Positions 42,204 through 51,774 are shown, numbered from the stretch's first letter. The stretch is DNA of 64,000 bases from Candidatus Nanohalarchaeota archaeon (GCA_017610385.1 JAFCCC010000001.1:62001-126000); one strand, 5' to 3'. Numbers and translations: made by a program. Notes: a model not told the origin generated them from the letters alone.

Positions 42204-43090
42204 AAATTTCAGTGATTTCTACAGTTTTAAATGAAGAAAAAAACATATCTCAGTTTATGAAATCAATATTAAATCAATCCAAAAAGCCAGATGAAATTAT
42301 AATCGTTGATGGTGGCTCAAAGGACAAAACCTTTGAAATTCTCAGAGAATTTTCACAAAAGAATAAACTATTTGCAGTTTTTCAGGAAAAAGGTGCTAAT
42401 ATTTCTAGAGGAAGAAATATTGCAATTAAAAAAGCGAAGGGGGATATACTTATTGTTGCTGATGCGGGATGTGTTGTCGATAAAGATTGGATTAAAAACA
42501 CTATTGCATATTTTCCAGAAGCAGATGTTGTAGCAGGAAATTACAAGGCAATAACAAAAAACAATTTTGAATATTTTCAAAGCCTTTTGGTCGTTAAGTC
42601 AGTAGACCGGCCATCAAGAATGTCCTCTAGAAATATTTCTTTTAAAAAAGAATGTTGGAAAAGTGTGGGAGGATACCCTGAAGATTTTCTGACCGGAGAA
42701 GACACAAAATTTAATTTAATGTTTCAGAGAGCAGGATATAAAATAAAAATAAACCCAAAACAAGATGTTTCTTGGGAAATGAGGCCGACTCTGAAAAAAT
42801 TTGCAAGACAGTTTTATCTTTATGGAAAAGGAGATAGAAAACATGGAAATTTAATTGAAATGAAAAAGAATCTTGCAATGGTTTCAGGATTTTGGATCTA
42901 TTTTGTTTTGTTAATTTTGGCGGCTATCTTTAATTTAAAGGCATTTCTAGTATTGCTGGATTTGCCTGTGTTTGTGTTATTTGTATTTGGAATAAAATAC
43001 AGTATAAAAACAAAGAAAATCTCGGCATTATTCTGGATGCCCTTGTTATTGTTTGTTAAACGAGTAAGTTATATTTTGGGGGCAAGTTGA
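42200..43090 (+). CDS. Membrane-anchored glycosyltransferase family 2
   Basis: GT-A family 2 enzyme, 296 residues. STVLNEEKNISQFMKSILNQ and IIVDGGSKDKTFEIL form the nucleotide site, VADAGCVVDKDWI is the metal-binding region, and GGYPEDFLTGEDTKF the acceptor/catalytic block. Two to three membrane helices are at about residues 228-290. Adds a sugar at the cytoplasmic face of the membrane. Confidence 0.87.
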   Translation: MKISVISTVLNEEKNISQFMKSILNQSKKPDEIIIVDGGSKDKTFEILREFSQKNKLFAVFQEKGANISRGRNIAIKKAKGDILIVADAGCVVDKDWIKNTIAYFPEADVVAGNYKAITKNNFEYFQSLLVVKSVDRPSRMSSRNISFKKECWKSVGGYPEDFLTGEDTKFNLMFQRAGYKIKINPKQDVSWEMRPTLKKFARQFYLYGKGDRKHGNLIEMKKNLAMVSGFWIYFVLLILAAIFNLKAFLVLLDLPVFVLFVFGIKYSIKTKKISALFWMPLLLFVKRVSYILGAS

Positions 43091-43091
43091 A

Positions 43092-44045
43092 ATGATTGTT
43101 AATCTCATCGGAAACAGTTTTGACGAGAATTCTGGACAAGGAATTTATCGTTATTCTGCACAATTGTATAAAAATCTAAAGTTTATCGGATTAAATGTCC
43201 ATAAAAATGCCTTGGGAGATATAAACCATGTTCAACAACCAGAACTCATCTGGAAGGTCCTATTTAAAAAAAAGGTTGTTACAACCTTTCACGATCTTAT
43301 GCCTATATTTATTAAAGAAAGAAAATTGTTCTTTAGATTTTTTTTCTTTTTTTCCAGTTTGGTTGCAGCCATCAAATCAAAGAAAATCATAGCAGTATCT
43401 GAATCTACAAAAAAAGATATTCTAAAATATTTTCCGTTTACAAAAAATAAGATTTGTGTTATTTATGAGGGTGTGGATCATAAACGATTTTATCCTTTAA
43501 AAAGAAAGAATAACACAAATTTTACAGTAGGATATGTAGGGGGATTAGGCAAAAGAAAGAATGTTGAAAAGATATTAGAAGCTGCTCAGTTATTTAAAGA
43601 AGATAATAAAATAAAGTTTGTTATTGCGGGAAAGGGACCAGAATTAAATTCTTTAATTGAATTAAAAAAGAGATTAGGACTAAAAAATGTGCAATTTGCT
43701 GGTTTTATTCCTGAAAACAAGTTAAATGAATTTTATAATTCTTTAGACGTGTTTGTTTTTCCTTCTTTCTATGAAGGATTCGGACTTCCCGTTTTAGAGG
43801 CAATGGCTTGTGGGGTTCCAATCATAACTTCGAATGTAAGTTCCATGCCGGAATTGGTAGGCGCTTCAGGAAGGTTTATTAATACCAAAAATTCTAATGA
43901 GGTGGTAAATGAAATAATACAAATTTTTAAAGATGAGTCCTTAAAAGAGGATCTACATAAAAAGGGATTAAACCGAGCCAAAGAATTCACTTGGGAAAAA
44001 TGTGCTAAAGAACATTTAAAAATATATGCAGAATTAATAAAATGA
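43092..44045 (+). CDS. Glycosyltransferase family 4
   Basis: GT-B family 4 enzyme, 317 residues, with VGYVGGLGKRKNVEKILEAA near residue 151 and the signature YEGFGLPVLEAMACGVPII near 227. The C-terminal EFTWEKCAKEHLKIYAELIK is nearly repeated at the end of a small chimeric ORF 400 bases downstream, pointing to local rearrangement among duplicated glycosyltransferase genes. Confidence 0.88.
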   Translation: MIVNLIGNSFDENSGQGIYRYSAQLYKNLKFIGLNVHKNALGDINHVQQPELIWKVLFKKKVVTTFHDLMPIFIKERKLFFRFFFFFSSLVAAIKSKKIIAVSESTKKDILKYFPFTKNKICVIYEGVDHKRFYPLKRKNNTNFTVGYVGGLGKRKNVEKILEAAQLFKEDNKIKFVIAGKGPELNSLIELKKRLGLKNVQFAGFIPENKLNEFYNSLDVFVFPSFYEGFGLPVLEAMACGVPIITSNVSSMPELVGASGRFINTKNSNEVVNEIIQIFKDESLKEDLHKKGLNRAKEFTWEKCAKEHLKIYAELIK

Positions 44046-44054
44046 TTATAAAAA

Positions 44055-44178
44055 TAGATTTTATCGAATTATATTAAAACACTTACAACGATTAAAAGAA
44101 AGTAAATCCATCCAAAATAAACTAATCATTCTTAGATGCATGATTCGTTTAGAAAAATACTTGCGCTGGTGAGAAAAT
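44055..44178 (+). pseudogene. Remnant of a coding sequence without a start
   Basis: An open stretch reads DYKNRFYRIILKHLQRLKES then SIQNKLIILRCMIRLEKYLRW before TGA, with no start codon. The basic, helix-like composition resembles a protein C-terminus. It probably is the tail of a glycosyltransferase or other gene deleted between the two flanking glycosyltransferase pieces. Confidence 0.35.
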
Positions 44179-44436
44179 ATGCAAAAAATAGTTTCTATAT
44201 ACATCTCCACATGGAATCGTGCAGAACATCTTAAAAATATTCTAAACAATGTAGCACAAGAAGCTAAGAACTTAGAAAAATATTTGCAGATTTATATTTC
44301 AGACAATGGTTCAACAGACAATACAGAAAAAGTAGTAAAATTATTTAAAAAAAGTAGTGTAAAAAGAGTAAGAGAATTCTTATGGGAAAAATGTGCTAAA
44401 GAAACTTTGGTAGTGTATAAGGGGATTTCGAAATGA
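44179..44436 (+). pseudogene. Chimeric glycosyltransferase remnant (GT2 start, GT4 end)
   Basis: An 85-residue ORF. Residues 1-57 are the start of a GT2 enzyme (IYISTWNRAEHLKNIL and ISDNGSTDNTEKVV). Residues from about 60 (VKRVREFLWEKCAKETLVVY) match the very end of the GT4 enzyme upstream (NRAKEFTWEKCAKEHLKIY). The catalytic bodies of both are missing, so a deletion joined two genes. It keeps an ATGA overlap with the methyltransferase that follows and may still be translated. Confidence 0.75.
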
Positions 44437-45227
44437 ACTTTAATAAAATTATAAAAGACTATTTTAGATTAATAAAAGAGGGGGAAACTTTTAAAGATAA
44501 AGGCATTATCCTTGTTTATTTCGTACAAATGCCCATAAGACAAATTATTAAGCGTTTTAGAAAGAATTATGCGATGCGATTAATTTCTAATGTAAGCTTA
44601 AAAAATAAAGATGGGAGATATTTTTGTGGGGACAATATTTTTGCGGCATGGTGTTGTAGCACCTTGGGGGAAGAAAATGTAAGTTCGAATATCGTCTTAA
44701 ATTCTGGGGTATTTGTAGATGTTGGGGCAAATGTTGGAAAATATACTGTTAAACTTGGAAATCAATTAAAGAATAAGGGAACTGTAATAGCAGTAGAGCC
44801 AGAACCAGTAAATTTCAAAGCATTACAAAAAAATGTAAAATTAAATAACCTCGAAAATGTTTTTTTGGAGAATGTTGCTTGCTCCGATTCAAACGGATTT
44901 GCAGAATTTTATATTGATGTTATGGGAAATTATGGGGGCGCTCACTCCTTAATCAAAAAAACAAAGAATAAAATAAAAGTTAAAACTCGAAGATTAGATC
45001 ATATCATAGATAAACTAAAAATGGAGAATATAGACTTAATTAAAATAGATGTTGAAGGCGCAGAGGCAAACGTACTGAAAGGTGCTTCGAACGTTTTGAA
45101 GAAATATCATCCAAAAATTATCTTTGAATCCTGGAATAAAAAACAACTAGAAACCGTGAAAAACGTATTAAAACCATTTAATTATAAAATTGAAAAAATT
45201 GATAAGGAGAATTATTTAGCGTGTTAA
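44433..45227 (+). CDS. FkbM-family methyltransferase
   Basis: SAM-dependent methyltransferase of the FkbM family, 264 residues. VFVDVGANVGKYTVKLG is the SAM motif near residue 91, VIAVEPEPVNFKALQKN motif 2, and DLIKIDVEGAEANVLKGA the FkbM signature near 197. Likely O-methylates a glycan sugar. Its start overlaps the chimeric remnant before it. Confidence 0.88.
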   Translation: MNFNKIIKDYFRLIKEGETFKDKGIILVYFVQMPIRQIIKRFRKNYAMRLISNVSLKNKDGRYFCGDNIFAAWCCSTLGEENVSSNIVLNSGVFVDVGANVGKYTVKLGNQLKNKGTVIAVEPEPVNFKALQKNVKLNNLENVFLENVACSDSNGFAEFYIDVMGNYGGAHSLIKKTKNKIKVKTRRLDHIIDKLKMENIDLIKIDVEGAEANVLKGASNVLKKYHPKIIFESWNKKQLETVKNVLKPFNYKIEKIDKENYLAC

Positions 45228-45353
45228 GATAAAAACATTAATTGTGGGATCTACTATTGTTGAATTTACGTAATAATTCTTTTGGAAAATATACGTTAAT
45301 TTAAAAAAGCTTCTGTGAGTGCAGTTATAAAAATATTCAACCAAATAAAAACA

Positions 45354-46393
45354 ATGAAAAATGAGGAAATAAAAACTGTCGCGATAATCAATGAAGACTG
45401 TGTGGGCACGAGCAAGGGACGATATGCTATACAGATGGCGAAATTGCTTAATAAAAAAATCAAAGTTAAACTTTTTCTAAGAGATACTGCACCATATAAC
45501 TCCGAATTTGTTGTGAAAGTAAAAACATTTAAAACAAAGATAAGAATACTTGCCGGCCTAGGTTATTATATTCCTTTATTTTTTAAATTAAGAAAAGACA
45601 AATCTATTGACATTATTCACGCTCAAGATGATAAAACTGGTGCTTTTGCAATCGTTTTAAAAAAACCGCTAATAAGTACCTTTTGCGATGCTATTCCGTT
45701 CAACTTTAACTTCCCATTTAATTTTCAGGGGGTTGCACATCTTTTTACATAAAGCTAAATCAATTGTAGTCATTTCGAACAGCACAGGAAATTTGTTGAT
45801 AAAAAAATATTCATCACTCTCAAAAAAGGTTGTACCGATTCATCTTGGAGTAGATATAAATAAATTTCAGCCGAGTGTCAAGAAAAATCCGGACCACCCA
45901 AACCTAGGAATATTGGGCAATTTGGATCAACAATTAGCAGCCGTTTTTGAAAGGATTTTGAAGGAATACAGAAAAAATGCGGGACTCGATCTTGCAGGAA
46001 AAGGTCTTTCTAAAAAATTCAGTCAATTCAACTGCATCCAGGAAATTATTTTTAAGGGTTTTGTAAAAAGAGTCAGAGCTTCCGAAACATTATCAAAACA
46101 TTGATATTTTTGTATACAAAACAAATGTAGAATGATTTGGACTAATTCCATTAGAAGCTATGGCGTGTGGGTGTGCGGTGGTTGCAATTAATGTGGACTC
46201 CTTACCAGAAGTAATTAAAGATGGTGGGTTGCTTGTAGAAAACACAGAAGATGCGTTTTACAGTGCCATCAAAAGATTAATAGAAAATAAAAACCTCAGA
46301 GAAGAATATCAAAAGAAAGGACGAGAACGTGCTAAAAAATTAACTTGGGAAAATGTGCGAAGAAACATTTGGAACCTTATAAGAAAGTTTTAA
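45354..46393 (+). pseudogene. Glycosyltransferase family 4 pseudogene
   Basis: A GT4 gene broken at three places. Frame one covers VAIINEDCVGTSKGRYAIQM to about 45740. A shifted frame continues from about 45720 (AKSIVVISNSTGNLLIKKY) to about 46080. A further shift leads to ELPKHYQNIDIFVYKTNVE, an in-frame TGA at about 46132-46134, then FGLIPLEAMACGCAVVAIN to the end. The TGA sits where family members have glycine in EGFGL, so GGA to TGA is the likely mutation. Several lesions make this a true pseudogene rather than one sequencing error. Confidence 0.85.
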
Positions 46394-46401
46394 ATGAGAG
46401 G

Positions 46402-46414
46402 GATACGACGTATC
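46402..46414. repeat. Short palindrome between convergent genes
   Basis: GATACG-A-CGTATC lies between the end of the decayed glycosyltransferase and the end of the flippase gene. It could help end transcription from one side, but archaeal terminators are mainly T-tracts, so the role is uncertain. Confidence 0.3.
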
Positions 46415-46435
46415 TTGCGTGATGGGCATAACTTT

Positions 46436-47911
46436 TTATTTTCTGACCGGGGTAAATTTCCTGATCATTTCTTTGTCTTTTTTATCAAATCCTTTTAGTA
46501 AATACATTACCGAAAAATAAAGTACTATAGCTAAAAAAATAATTACAACCATCTTCATGATTTTGGGTAAAGAAGTTTGTAAAATTAAAATGGTTGAAAA
46601 AGCCATAATCGCAGAAGAAATAATTGGCTTAAAAATGTAACTTAAGTTTAGTTTTATTTTTTTTCTTATAAACTTAATAGAAAGTAGGAATAATAATATA
46701 AGAGAAGTAACTGTGGCTATTGCGGCTCCATTAATACCCCATAACGGAATTAAGAAATAATTCAGAATTACATTTAAAATTGCTGCAATGAATGTATACT
46801 TCATTATCTTTCTAGGCTCATTTATTCCTGCAATAAAGCTCCTAGAAATCACAATCAAAGAAGTGAAAATTGTTCCTATACTTAAAATTCTAAATGCGGG
46901 AACTGCTGCCAAGTATTCTGAAGTAAATAAAATCTGAATAATTGGTTTAGCTAATAAAAAAGATCCTGTGGCCGCTGGAAGAATGAAATAAATAGAATAT
47001 TTTAATGATCGATTAAAAATCTCACCCAAACTTTTTTTATCTTTTTTTGCATTTAATTGAGAAATCATGGGAAATAATGCTACTGCTAATGCAGCCATTA
47101 CCATACTTAGCAGACCTACGACAGGTAGAGCAACATTATAATAACCAACATCTTTCGCTGTTAAAAAATAACCTATAAAAAACGAATCAGTCCATCCTAA
47201 AAACGTTGCTGCAATCCCTGCCATAAAAAGTGGAACTCCAAAACTAAGTAGTTTTTTTGCTAAGTTAAACTCTGCTTTTTTGAAAATTATGGGTGTTGTG
47301 TGTTTGTAAGCTACAACAAGAAAAACGAACATCACAAAAAAACTCAAAGAATAAGCCCAAGTTGCTCCGAGAATCTTGAAACCTAAACTGAAAAATAAAA
47401 TTGTAAGTAAAAACTTTGAACCTTTTTCAATTACACCAGAGAAAGAAAGAATTCCCATCTTTTGAAATCCTGTGAGTACTCCACTAAAAAGACCGCTAAA
47501 TAAACTAAAAAATACTGCTAATGATCCGATTTTGAAAGGAATTACTGCTAAGGGATTATGAAAAACATTTATTGCAAAAAAGCCTGAAAGAAAAAATAAT
47601 AAAACTGAACCTAAAGTCGCTGTGAAAACGGTAATTGGTGCGGCAGTGGAAAAAATCGTATGAATCTCTTTCTTTTGAGAAATGTATTCAGAAGTATATT
47701 TGGTTATTGCACTTGGAAGTCCTAAAGAAAAAAAGGTTGTAAAAAATCCGACCATCATTAAAACCAAAGAGAATACTCCATATTCTTCTGGTCCAAGACC
47801 TCTGGCTAAAATTATCTTATAAAAAAAAGAAATAAAATATCCTGCAAGTGAACCCATAAAAAGTAAGCTGGTCCCTTTGGCTATTTTTACAGTTAGGTTC
47901 TCTGGGTTCAT
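46436..47911 (-). CDS. Polysaccharide/oligosaccharide flippase (MOP family)
   Basis: Polytopic membrane protein of 491 residues with about 14 helices, matching the Wzx/RfbX-type flippases: GPEEYGVFSLVLMMVGFFTTF near residue 38, PSAITKYTSEY, a central lysine-rich loop (SQLNAKKDKKSL) and repeated hydrophobic pairs. It should move lipid-linked glycans from the inner to the outer face for the oligosaccharyltransferase or for surface polysaccharide. Opposite strand to the glycosyltransferases. Confidence 0.87.
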   Translation of the reverse strand: MNPENLTVKIAKGTSLLFMGSLAGYFISFFYKIILARGLGPEEYGVFSLVLMMVGFFTTFFSLGLPSAITKYTSEYISQKKEIHTIFSTAAPITVFTATLGSVLLFFLSGFFAINVFHNPLAVIPFKIGSLAVFFSLFSGLFSGVLTGFQKMGILSFSGVIEKGSKFLLTILFFSLGFKILGATWAYSLSFFVMFVFLVVAYKHTTPIIFKKAEFNLAKKLLSFGVPLFMAGIAATFLGWTDSFFIGYFLTAKDVGYYNVALPVVGLLSMVMAALAVALFPMISQLNAKKDKKSLGEIFNRSLKYSIYFILPAATGSFLLAKPIIQILFTSEYLAAVPAFRILSIGTIFTSLIVISRSFIAGINEPRKIMKYTFIAAILNVILNYFLIPLWGINGAAIATVTSLILLFLLSIKFIRKKIKLNLSYIFKPIISSAIMAFSTILILQTSLPKIMKMVVIIFLAIVLYFSVMYLLKGFDKKDKEMIRKFTPVRK

Positions 47912-48136
47912 ATAGTATTTTTATTCAAATAGATATATTATATTTTTCGCTTTGCCTAACTATGTAAAAATAACGTCGAAATTAAGAGGCAAGACTAACG
48001 TGTAATTATAAAAGTGGTGTTTAAAATGGGGGTTTGGTCTATATTTCTATAAATTGATTGCAATAAGTAACTTTATAAAAAGAAAATAAAAAATAAATTC
48101 AGAGAATTTGTTAGGAATATCTTTGCAAGGATAAAA

Positions 48137-48889
48137 ATGAGTATCAAACTGACCAATCAAAAAACGATTTTACCAAATGTTTTTGTAGTTGGCGCTACAC
48201 GTTGTGGAACCACTTCTTTATATCAGTACCTGGGAGAACATCCAGAAATTTATAAGCCACCTTATAAATGTGCGGAATTATTCCTTACAGAAAAAATAGA
48301 TTACAAAAAAGCTCGATTACTCTATAATAAAAGTACAGACGCCCTACGCCTAGATTGTAGCCATTATTTTCATCTTGAATCTGCTGCTGAAAGAATAAAA
48401 TCCGCGGTTCCTGATGCGAAAATAATCATTGGACTTAGGCCCGCTAAAGAATTGTTTCTTTCAAGTTATATTTATCGCCAAAATAAGGGAGAAATTCCTA
48501 AAAAGCTTACCTTTGAGGAGTACACACATACGTATATGGATAAAGGAAAGTGGTATGTAGTAGAACATTTAAAATATGACCGCAACATAAATTTTTGGAT
48601 TTCTCGATTCGGGAAAAAAAATGTGTTAATATTTCAATTTGAAGAACTTGCTACTGACGCACCTCAACTATGTAAAAGAATCTTTAAATTTTTGGGGGTT
48701 GATAATACTTTTAGGCCACACATCTACCAATATAACAAACGTGATAGCAACATTCCCCGTACACGTTGGTTAAATAATTTCGTTAAAAGACTACCTCTAA
48801 GCTGGCGGCTAAGAGTTAAAGAGATGTTTCCAATCTTAGAAAAAATATATTCGGAAGTAATTTATTCTAAAATGGAAAAAGCGGAATAG
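48137..48889 (+). CDS. PAPS-dependent sulfotransferase
   Basis: Sulfotransferase of 250 residues. The 5'-phosphosulfate loop NVFVVGATRCGTTSLYQYL is near residues 15-33 and the 3'-phosphate region AKIIIGLRPAKELFLSSYIY near 94. It should sulfate a glycan or lipid using PAPS. A TATA-like ACTTTATAAAAAG lies at about 48070 and an AAGGA block just before the ATG. Its stop is 5 bases from the convergent APS kinase gene, placing user and maker of PAPS side by side. Confidence 0.87.
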   Translation: MSIKLTNQKTILPNVFVVGATRCGTTSLYQYLGEHPEIYKPPYKCAELFLTEKIDYKKARLLYNKSTDALRLDCSHYFHLESAAERIKSAVPDAKIIIGLRPAKELFLSSYIYRQNKGEIPKKLTFEEYTHTYMDKGKWYVVEHLKYDRNINFWISRFGKKNVLIFQFEELATDAPQLCKRIFKFLGVDNTFRPHIYQYNKRDSNIPRTRWLNNFVKRLPLSWRLRVKEMFPILEKIYSEVIYSKMEKAE

Positions 48890-48894
48890 ATTTT

Positions 48895-49419
48895 CTAGTA
48901 ATTGCATTCCTTTAAAAATGAAATAATTTCAGTTACAGATTTGTTTGGTGCTTCTTCATAAGTATTTACAATTATTTCTGGATTTGTGGGCGGTTCGTAA
49001 GGAACATTTTCTGAAACACCTATAAAGTTTTCAATTTCGCCCCCAAGGGCCCTTTTGTAAAGCCCCTTAATGTCTCTTTTAATGCAATATTTCAAAGAGC
49101 AGTTTACATAAACTTCTATAAATTCATCGCCCAACCTTTGCCTTGCAAATCTTCTAGACACTGCAAATGGAGAAATTATTGGAACTAATATGAAATCATA
49201 ATTTTCTTTTTCTTTGGCACAAATTTCGGCAATGAGTCTGTTATTTTCTTTAATATCTTCTGGAGTAAATCCTAAATGTGTATGAAATTTCGATCTAACT
49301 ACATCTCCGTCTAGTACAAGTGTTTTTTTGTGTTTTAGAAATGGGTGTTTTATCAAGGCATTAGAAATTGTTGTTTTCCCTGATCCAGAAAGTCCGGTGA
49401 ACCAAATTATTTTTCCCAT
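48895..49419 (-). CDS. cysC: Adenylylsulfate (APS) kinase
   Basis: APS kinase, 174 residues. P-loop FTGLSGSGKTT at residues 7-17, the LDGDVVR motif near 37, ENNRLIAEICA, and the lid region IKGLYKRALGG near 119. It phosphorylates APS to PAPS using ATP and releases ADP. Its ATG shares one base with the stop of the fused ATP sulfurylase gene (TAATG), so the two are translationally coupled. Confidence 0.93.
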   Translation of the reverse strand: MGKIIWFTGLSGSGKTTISNALIKHPFLKHKKTLVLDGDVVRSKFHTHLGFTPEDIKENNRLIAEICAKEKENYDFILVPIISPFAVSRRFARQRLGDEFIEVYVNCSLKYCIKRDIKGLYKRALGGEIENFIGVSENVPYEPPTNPEIIVNTYEEAPNKSVTEIISFLKECNY

Positions 49420-51611
49420 TACAAATCACTTACAAAAACTTTTTCCCCTGTGTTAATCTTGTTTATAATCAATTGAGAGATTTCTGGTCTCATAAACCAT
49501 TCAGGGGGTTTTTTTCCTTGCATCAATAGTTTTCTAGCATGAGTTCCTGAAATGTGTTTTTTTTGAGTCTCAGGGTGATCTAAATAATCATCTTCATGTA
49601 TGTGTTTGTTTTCCAATGTTGAATAAAATACCTTGTTATATTTTATAGGAATAATTCCTATTTCCTCTTTTCCAAATTGGTCAAATATTTTGTGAGATGC
49701 CTGCGGATCATAGTAATTTTTAACTCCTGTGTGATCTCTGCCTACAATAAAGTGACTGCATCCAAAATTTTTTCGAACTAATGCAGTAAAGACCGCTTCT
49801 CTCGGTCCTGCGTATCGAGAATATGAAGAAAATGTTGAAAAAATTACCTTACCTTTCGGATAAATTTCGTTTATCATTTTTTCATAAGTTGTAATTATGG
49901 CACTTGCCTCAAAATCACCCTTTTTCTTTTTTCCTATAATGGGGTGAACAAATAGACCATCACACAAAAATTTCTTCATGGCATCCATTTGAATAAACTC
50001 ATGAGATCTATGAATAACATTTCTAGTATGAAACGCAACAATTTTACTCCATCCTCTCTCAGAAAAAATTCTTCTAATTTGTCTGGGTGTTAAATTATAT
50101 AACTGAAAACCATTGTTTCTTCTTTTAATTAGATCTATTTTTCCTGCTAAAAAATACTGCCCCGAATCAAAAAAAGTTTTAACTCCAGGGTGATTCAAAT
50201 CAGTTGTTCCAAACCATTTTTTTGCTGTGTCTTGCATATTTACTTGATAAATTTGTTCTAAATGTAATAGTGCGTGCGGTTGAGAATCCTTGTTATAAAC
50301 AAGTAAAACATCTTGACCGTCCTGTAAGCCCTCGATGGTTTTAGTCTGTAATATTATTGGCATAGGCCACACAACACCGTTTTTAAGTCTCATTGTGTGC
50401 AAAACAGACATTAGATTTTCTTTATTCATAAAACCTTCTAAAGGGCTAAATGCTCCACAGGCAATTTGTTCAACATCCATAAGATTTGTTTCATCAATGC
50501 TAATTTTTGGCATTGTGAGCATTTGTTGTGAATCAAATCCTTTTTTTATATATCTCTCAATTAGTTTGCCTCCGTGGGGTGGCACCAACAAATTGTCTGT
50601 AGTATCTGTTATATTGAATTCCGATAAATCTTTGTTTTTATCAAATTCACGTATTAGTGCAGAAAGCATATTCAAAGTTTCTATGGGATAGTTCCCGATT
50701 GCAGTCTCTTTTGTTAGAACAAATCCTGTTGCACCGTCAAATAAAGTATTTATGACATCGTTAACTTCTGATTTTGAGGGTTTACGACATACAGACATAT
50801 TTTCAAGGGTATTCGTAGCAACATAAACTTCTTTATTCAATTCATTTGCTTTTTTTAAAATGCTTTTTTGAACAAAGGGTAGTTTCTGCAAAGGTACTTC
50901 TCTGCTTAAATCTCCTCGATCTATTAAAATTCCTTCAGAAAACTCTAAAAGCTCTTCTAAATTCTCGAGAGCTTCTCTGGTTTCAATTTTGGTTAAAAAT
51001 GTTGCATCACAATATAATTTCTGAAATTCCAGAAGATCTTTTTTATTATGAATGAAAGAAAGACTAAATTGTTTTACTCCGAGTTTTTTTGCGAGTTCTA
51101 TTGCAAATCTGTCTTTTTCACTAAAGGTTGGAGCATCTAACTTTGGTTCTAAATGAGCTCCTTTTTGTCCACCAATCTTACCGCCCAATAAAACAGTACC
51201 TTCTACAAAACCTTCATGAATTGTTGAGGTGTTACTTATTTTAATTAATGCGGAATTAAAATCAAGGGAAATCAGTGTCCCTTCTTCAAGTTGTTCAACA
51301 ACAGTTAAAGGTCTCAGAAAAAATGTTTTGTTGTCTGTCTCTACTTCTCGATTGTATATTCGAATTTTATCTCCTTCTTCGAAAGTGATTTCATGGACAT
51401 TTCCTGTCCGTATTTGGCGCCCTTCTGTATCTAACATAATTGGTACACCATATGTTTTTAATTCTATAATTTTCTTTTCAATGTCTTCTTTAGAGGTATG
51501 AGACAAATTTATGCGAAAATAATCTACAGATCTATCTTTTAATTTCTTGAGAACTTCGGGGTTAAATGATGCTTCTCCAATTGTAGCAATTATTTTTATG
51601 TTCTTAATCAT
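49419..51611 (-). CDS. Pyruvate kinase-ATP sulfurylase fusion
   Basis: A 730-residue fusion from the chosen start. Residues 1-325 are a pyruvate kinase barrel: IIATIGEASF start, FRINLSHTS (R33), the catalytic lysine and metal glutamate in LTKIETRE (K208, E210), the aspartate in RGDLSREV (D234) and KPSKSEVNDVINTLFDG; the kinase's own C-terminal allosteric domain is absent. From PPHGGK (344) on it is ATP sulfurylase with HTRNVIHRSH (528-537; the usual first Q is H), GRDHTG (624) and RPEIS near the end. The frame opens at 51632, but TATA-like TATTTAAA at 51634-51641 favours the ATG at 51611. Confidence 0.9.
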   Translation of the reverse strand: MIKNIKIIATIGEASFNPEVLKKLKDRSVDYFRINLSHTSKEDIEKKIIELKTYGVPIMLDTEGRQIRTGNVHEITFEEGDKIRIYNREVETDNKTFFLRPLTVVEQLEEGTLISLDFNSALIKISNTSTIHEGFVEGTVLLGGKIGGQKGAHLEPKLDAPTFSEKDRFAIELAKKLGVKQFSLSFIHNKKDLLEFQKLYCDATFLTKIETREALENLEELLEFSEGILIDRGDLSREVPLQKLPFVQKSILKKANELNKEVYVATNTLENMSVCRKPSKSEVNDVINTLFDGATGFVLTKETAIGNYPIETLNMLSALIREFDKNKDLSEFNITDTTDNLLVPPHGGKLIERYIKKGFDSQQMLTMPKISIDETNLMDVEQIACGAFSPLEGFMNKENLMSVLHTMRLKNGVVWPMPIILQTKTIEGLQDGQDVLLVYNKDSQPHALLHLEQIYQVNMQDTAKKWFGTTDLNHPGVKTFFDSGQYFLAGKIDLIKRRNNGFQLYNLTPRQIRRIFSERGWSKIVAFHTRNVIHRSHEFIQMDAMKKFLCDGLFVHPIIGKKKKGDFEASAIITTYEKMINEIYPKGKVIFSTFSSYSRYAGPREAVFTALVRKNFGCSHFIVGRDHTGVKNYYDPQASHKIFDQFGKEEIGIIPIKYNKVFYSTLENKHIHEDDYLDHPETQKKHISGTHARKLLMQGKKPPEWFMRPEISQLIINKINTGEKVFVSDL

Positions 51612-51633
51612 AATTATCTCATGTGCATTCATT

Positions 51634-51641
51634 TTTAAATA
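51634..51641 (-). promoter_or_regulatory. Probable TATA box of the PAPS operon
   Basis: TATTTAAA on the minus strand is centred about 26 bases before the ATG at 51611, predicting a leaderless or nearly leaderless message for the fusion gene and cysC. Confidence 0.4.
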
Positions 51642-51774
51642 ATTATAAAATGGTGGTGTCTTTTTTGGTTCTTAAACTGTCTATTGCAGTAGAGGCTGGC
51701 TTATAAAAATGAAAACGCCAGTAGATTCTTCGCACATTAATAAATTATTTAAACATTCATTCTAATTTCAAACT

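Noticed and set aside
48068-48136. Basic open frame upstream of the sulfotransferase ATG
   Set aside because: Only 22 codons after a TAA, no start codon, and an AAGGA site precedes the ATG at 48137.
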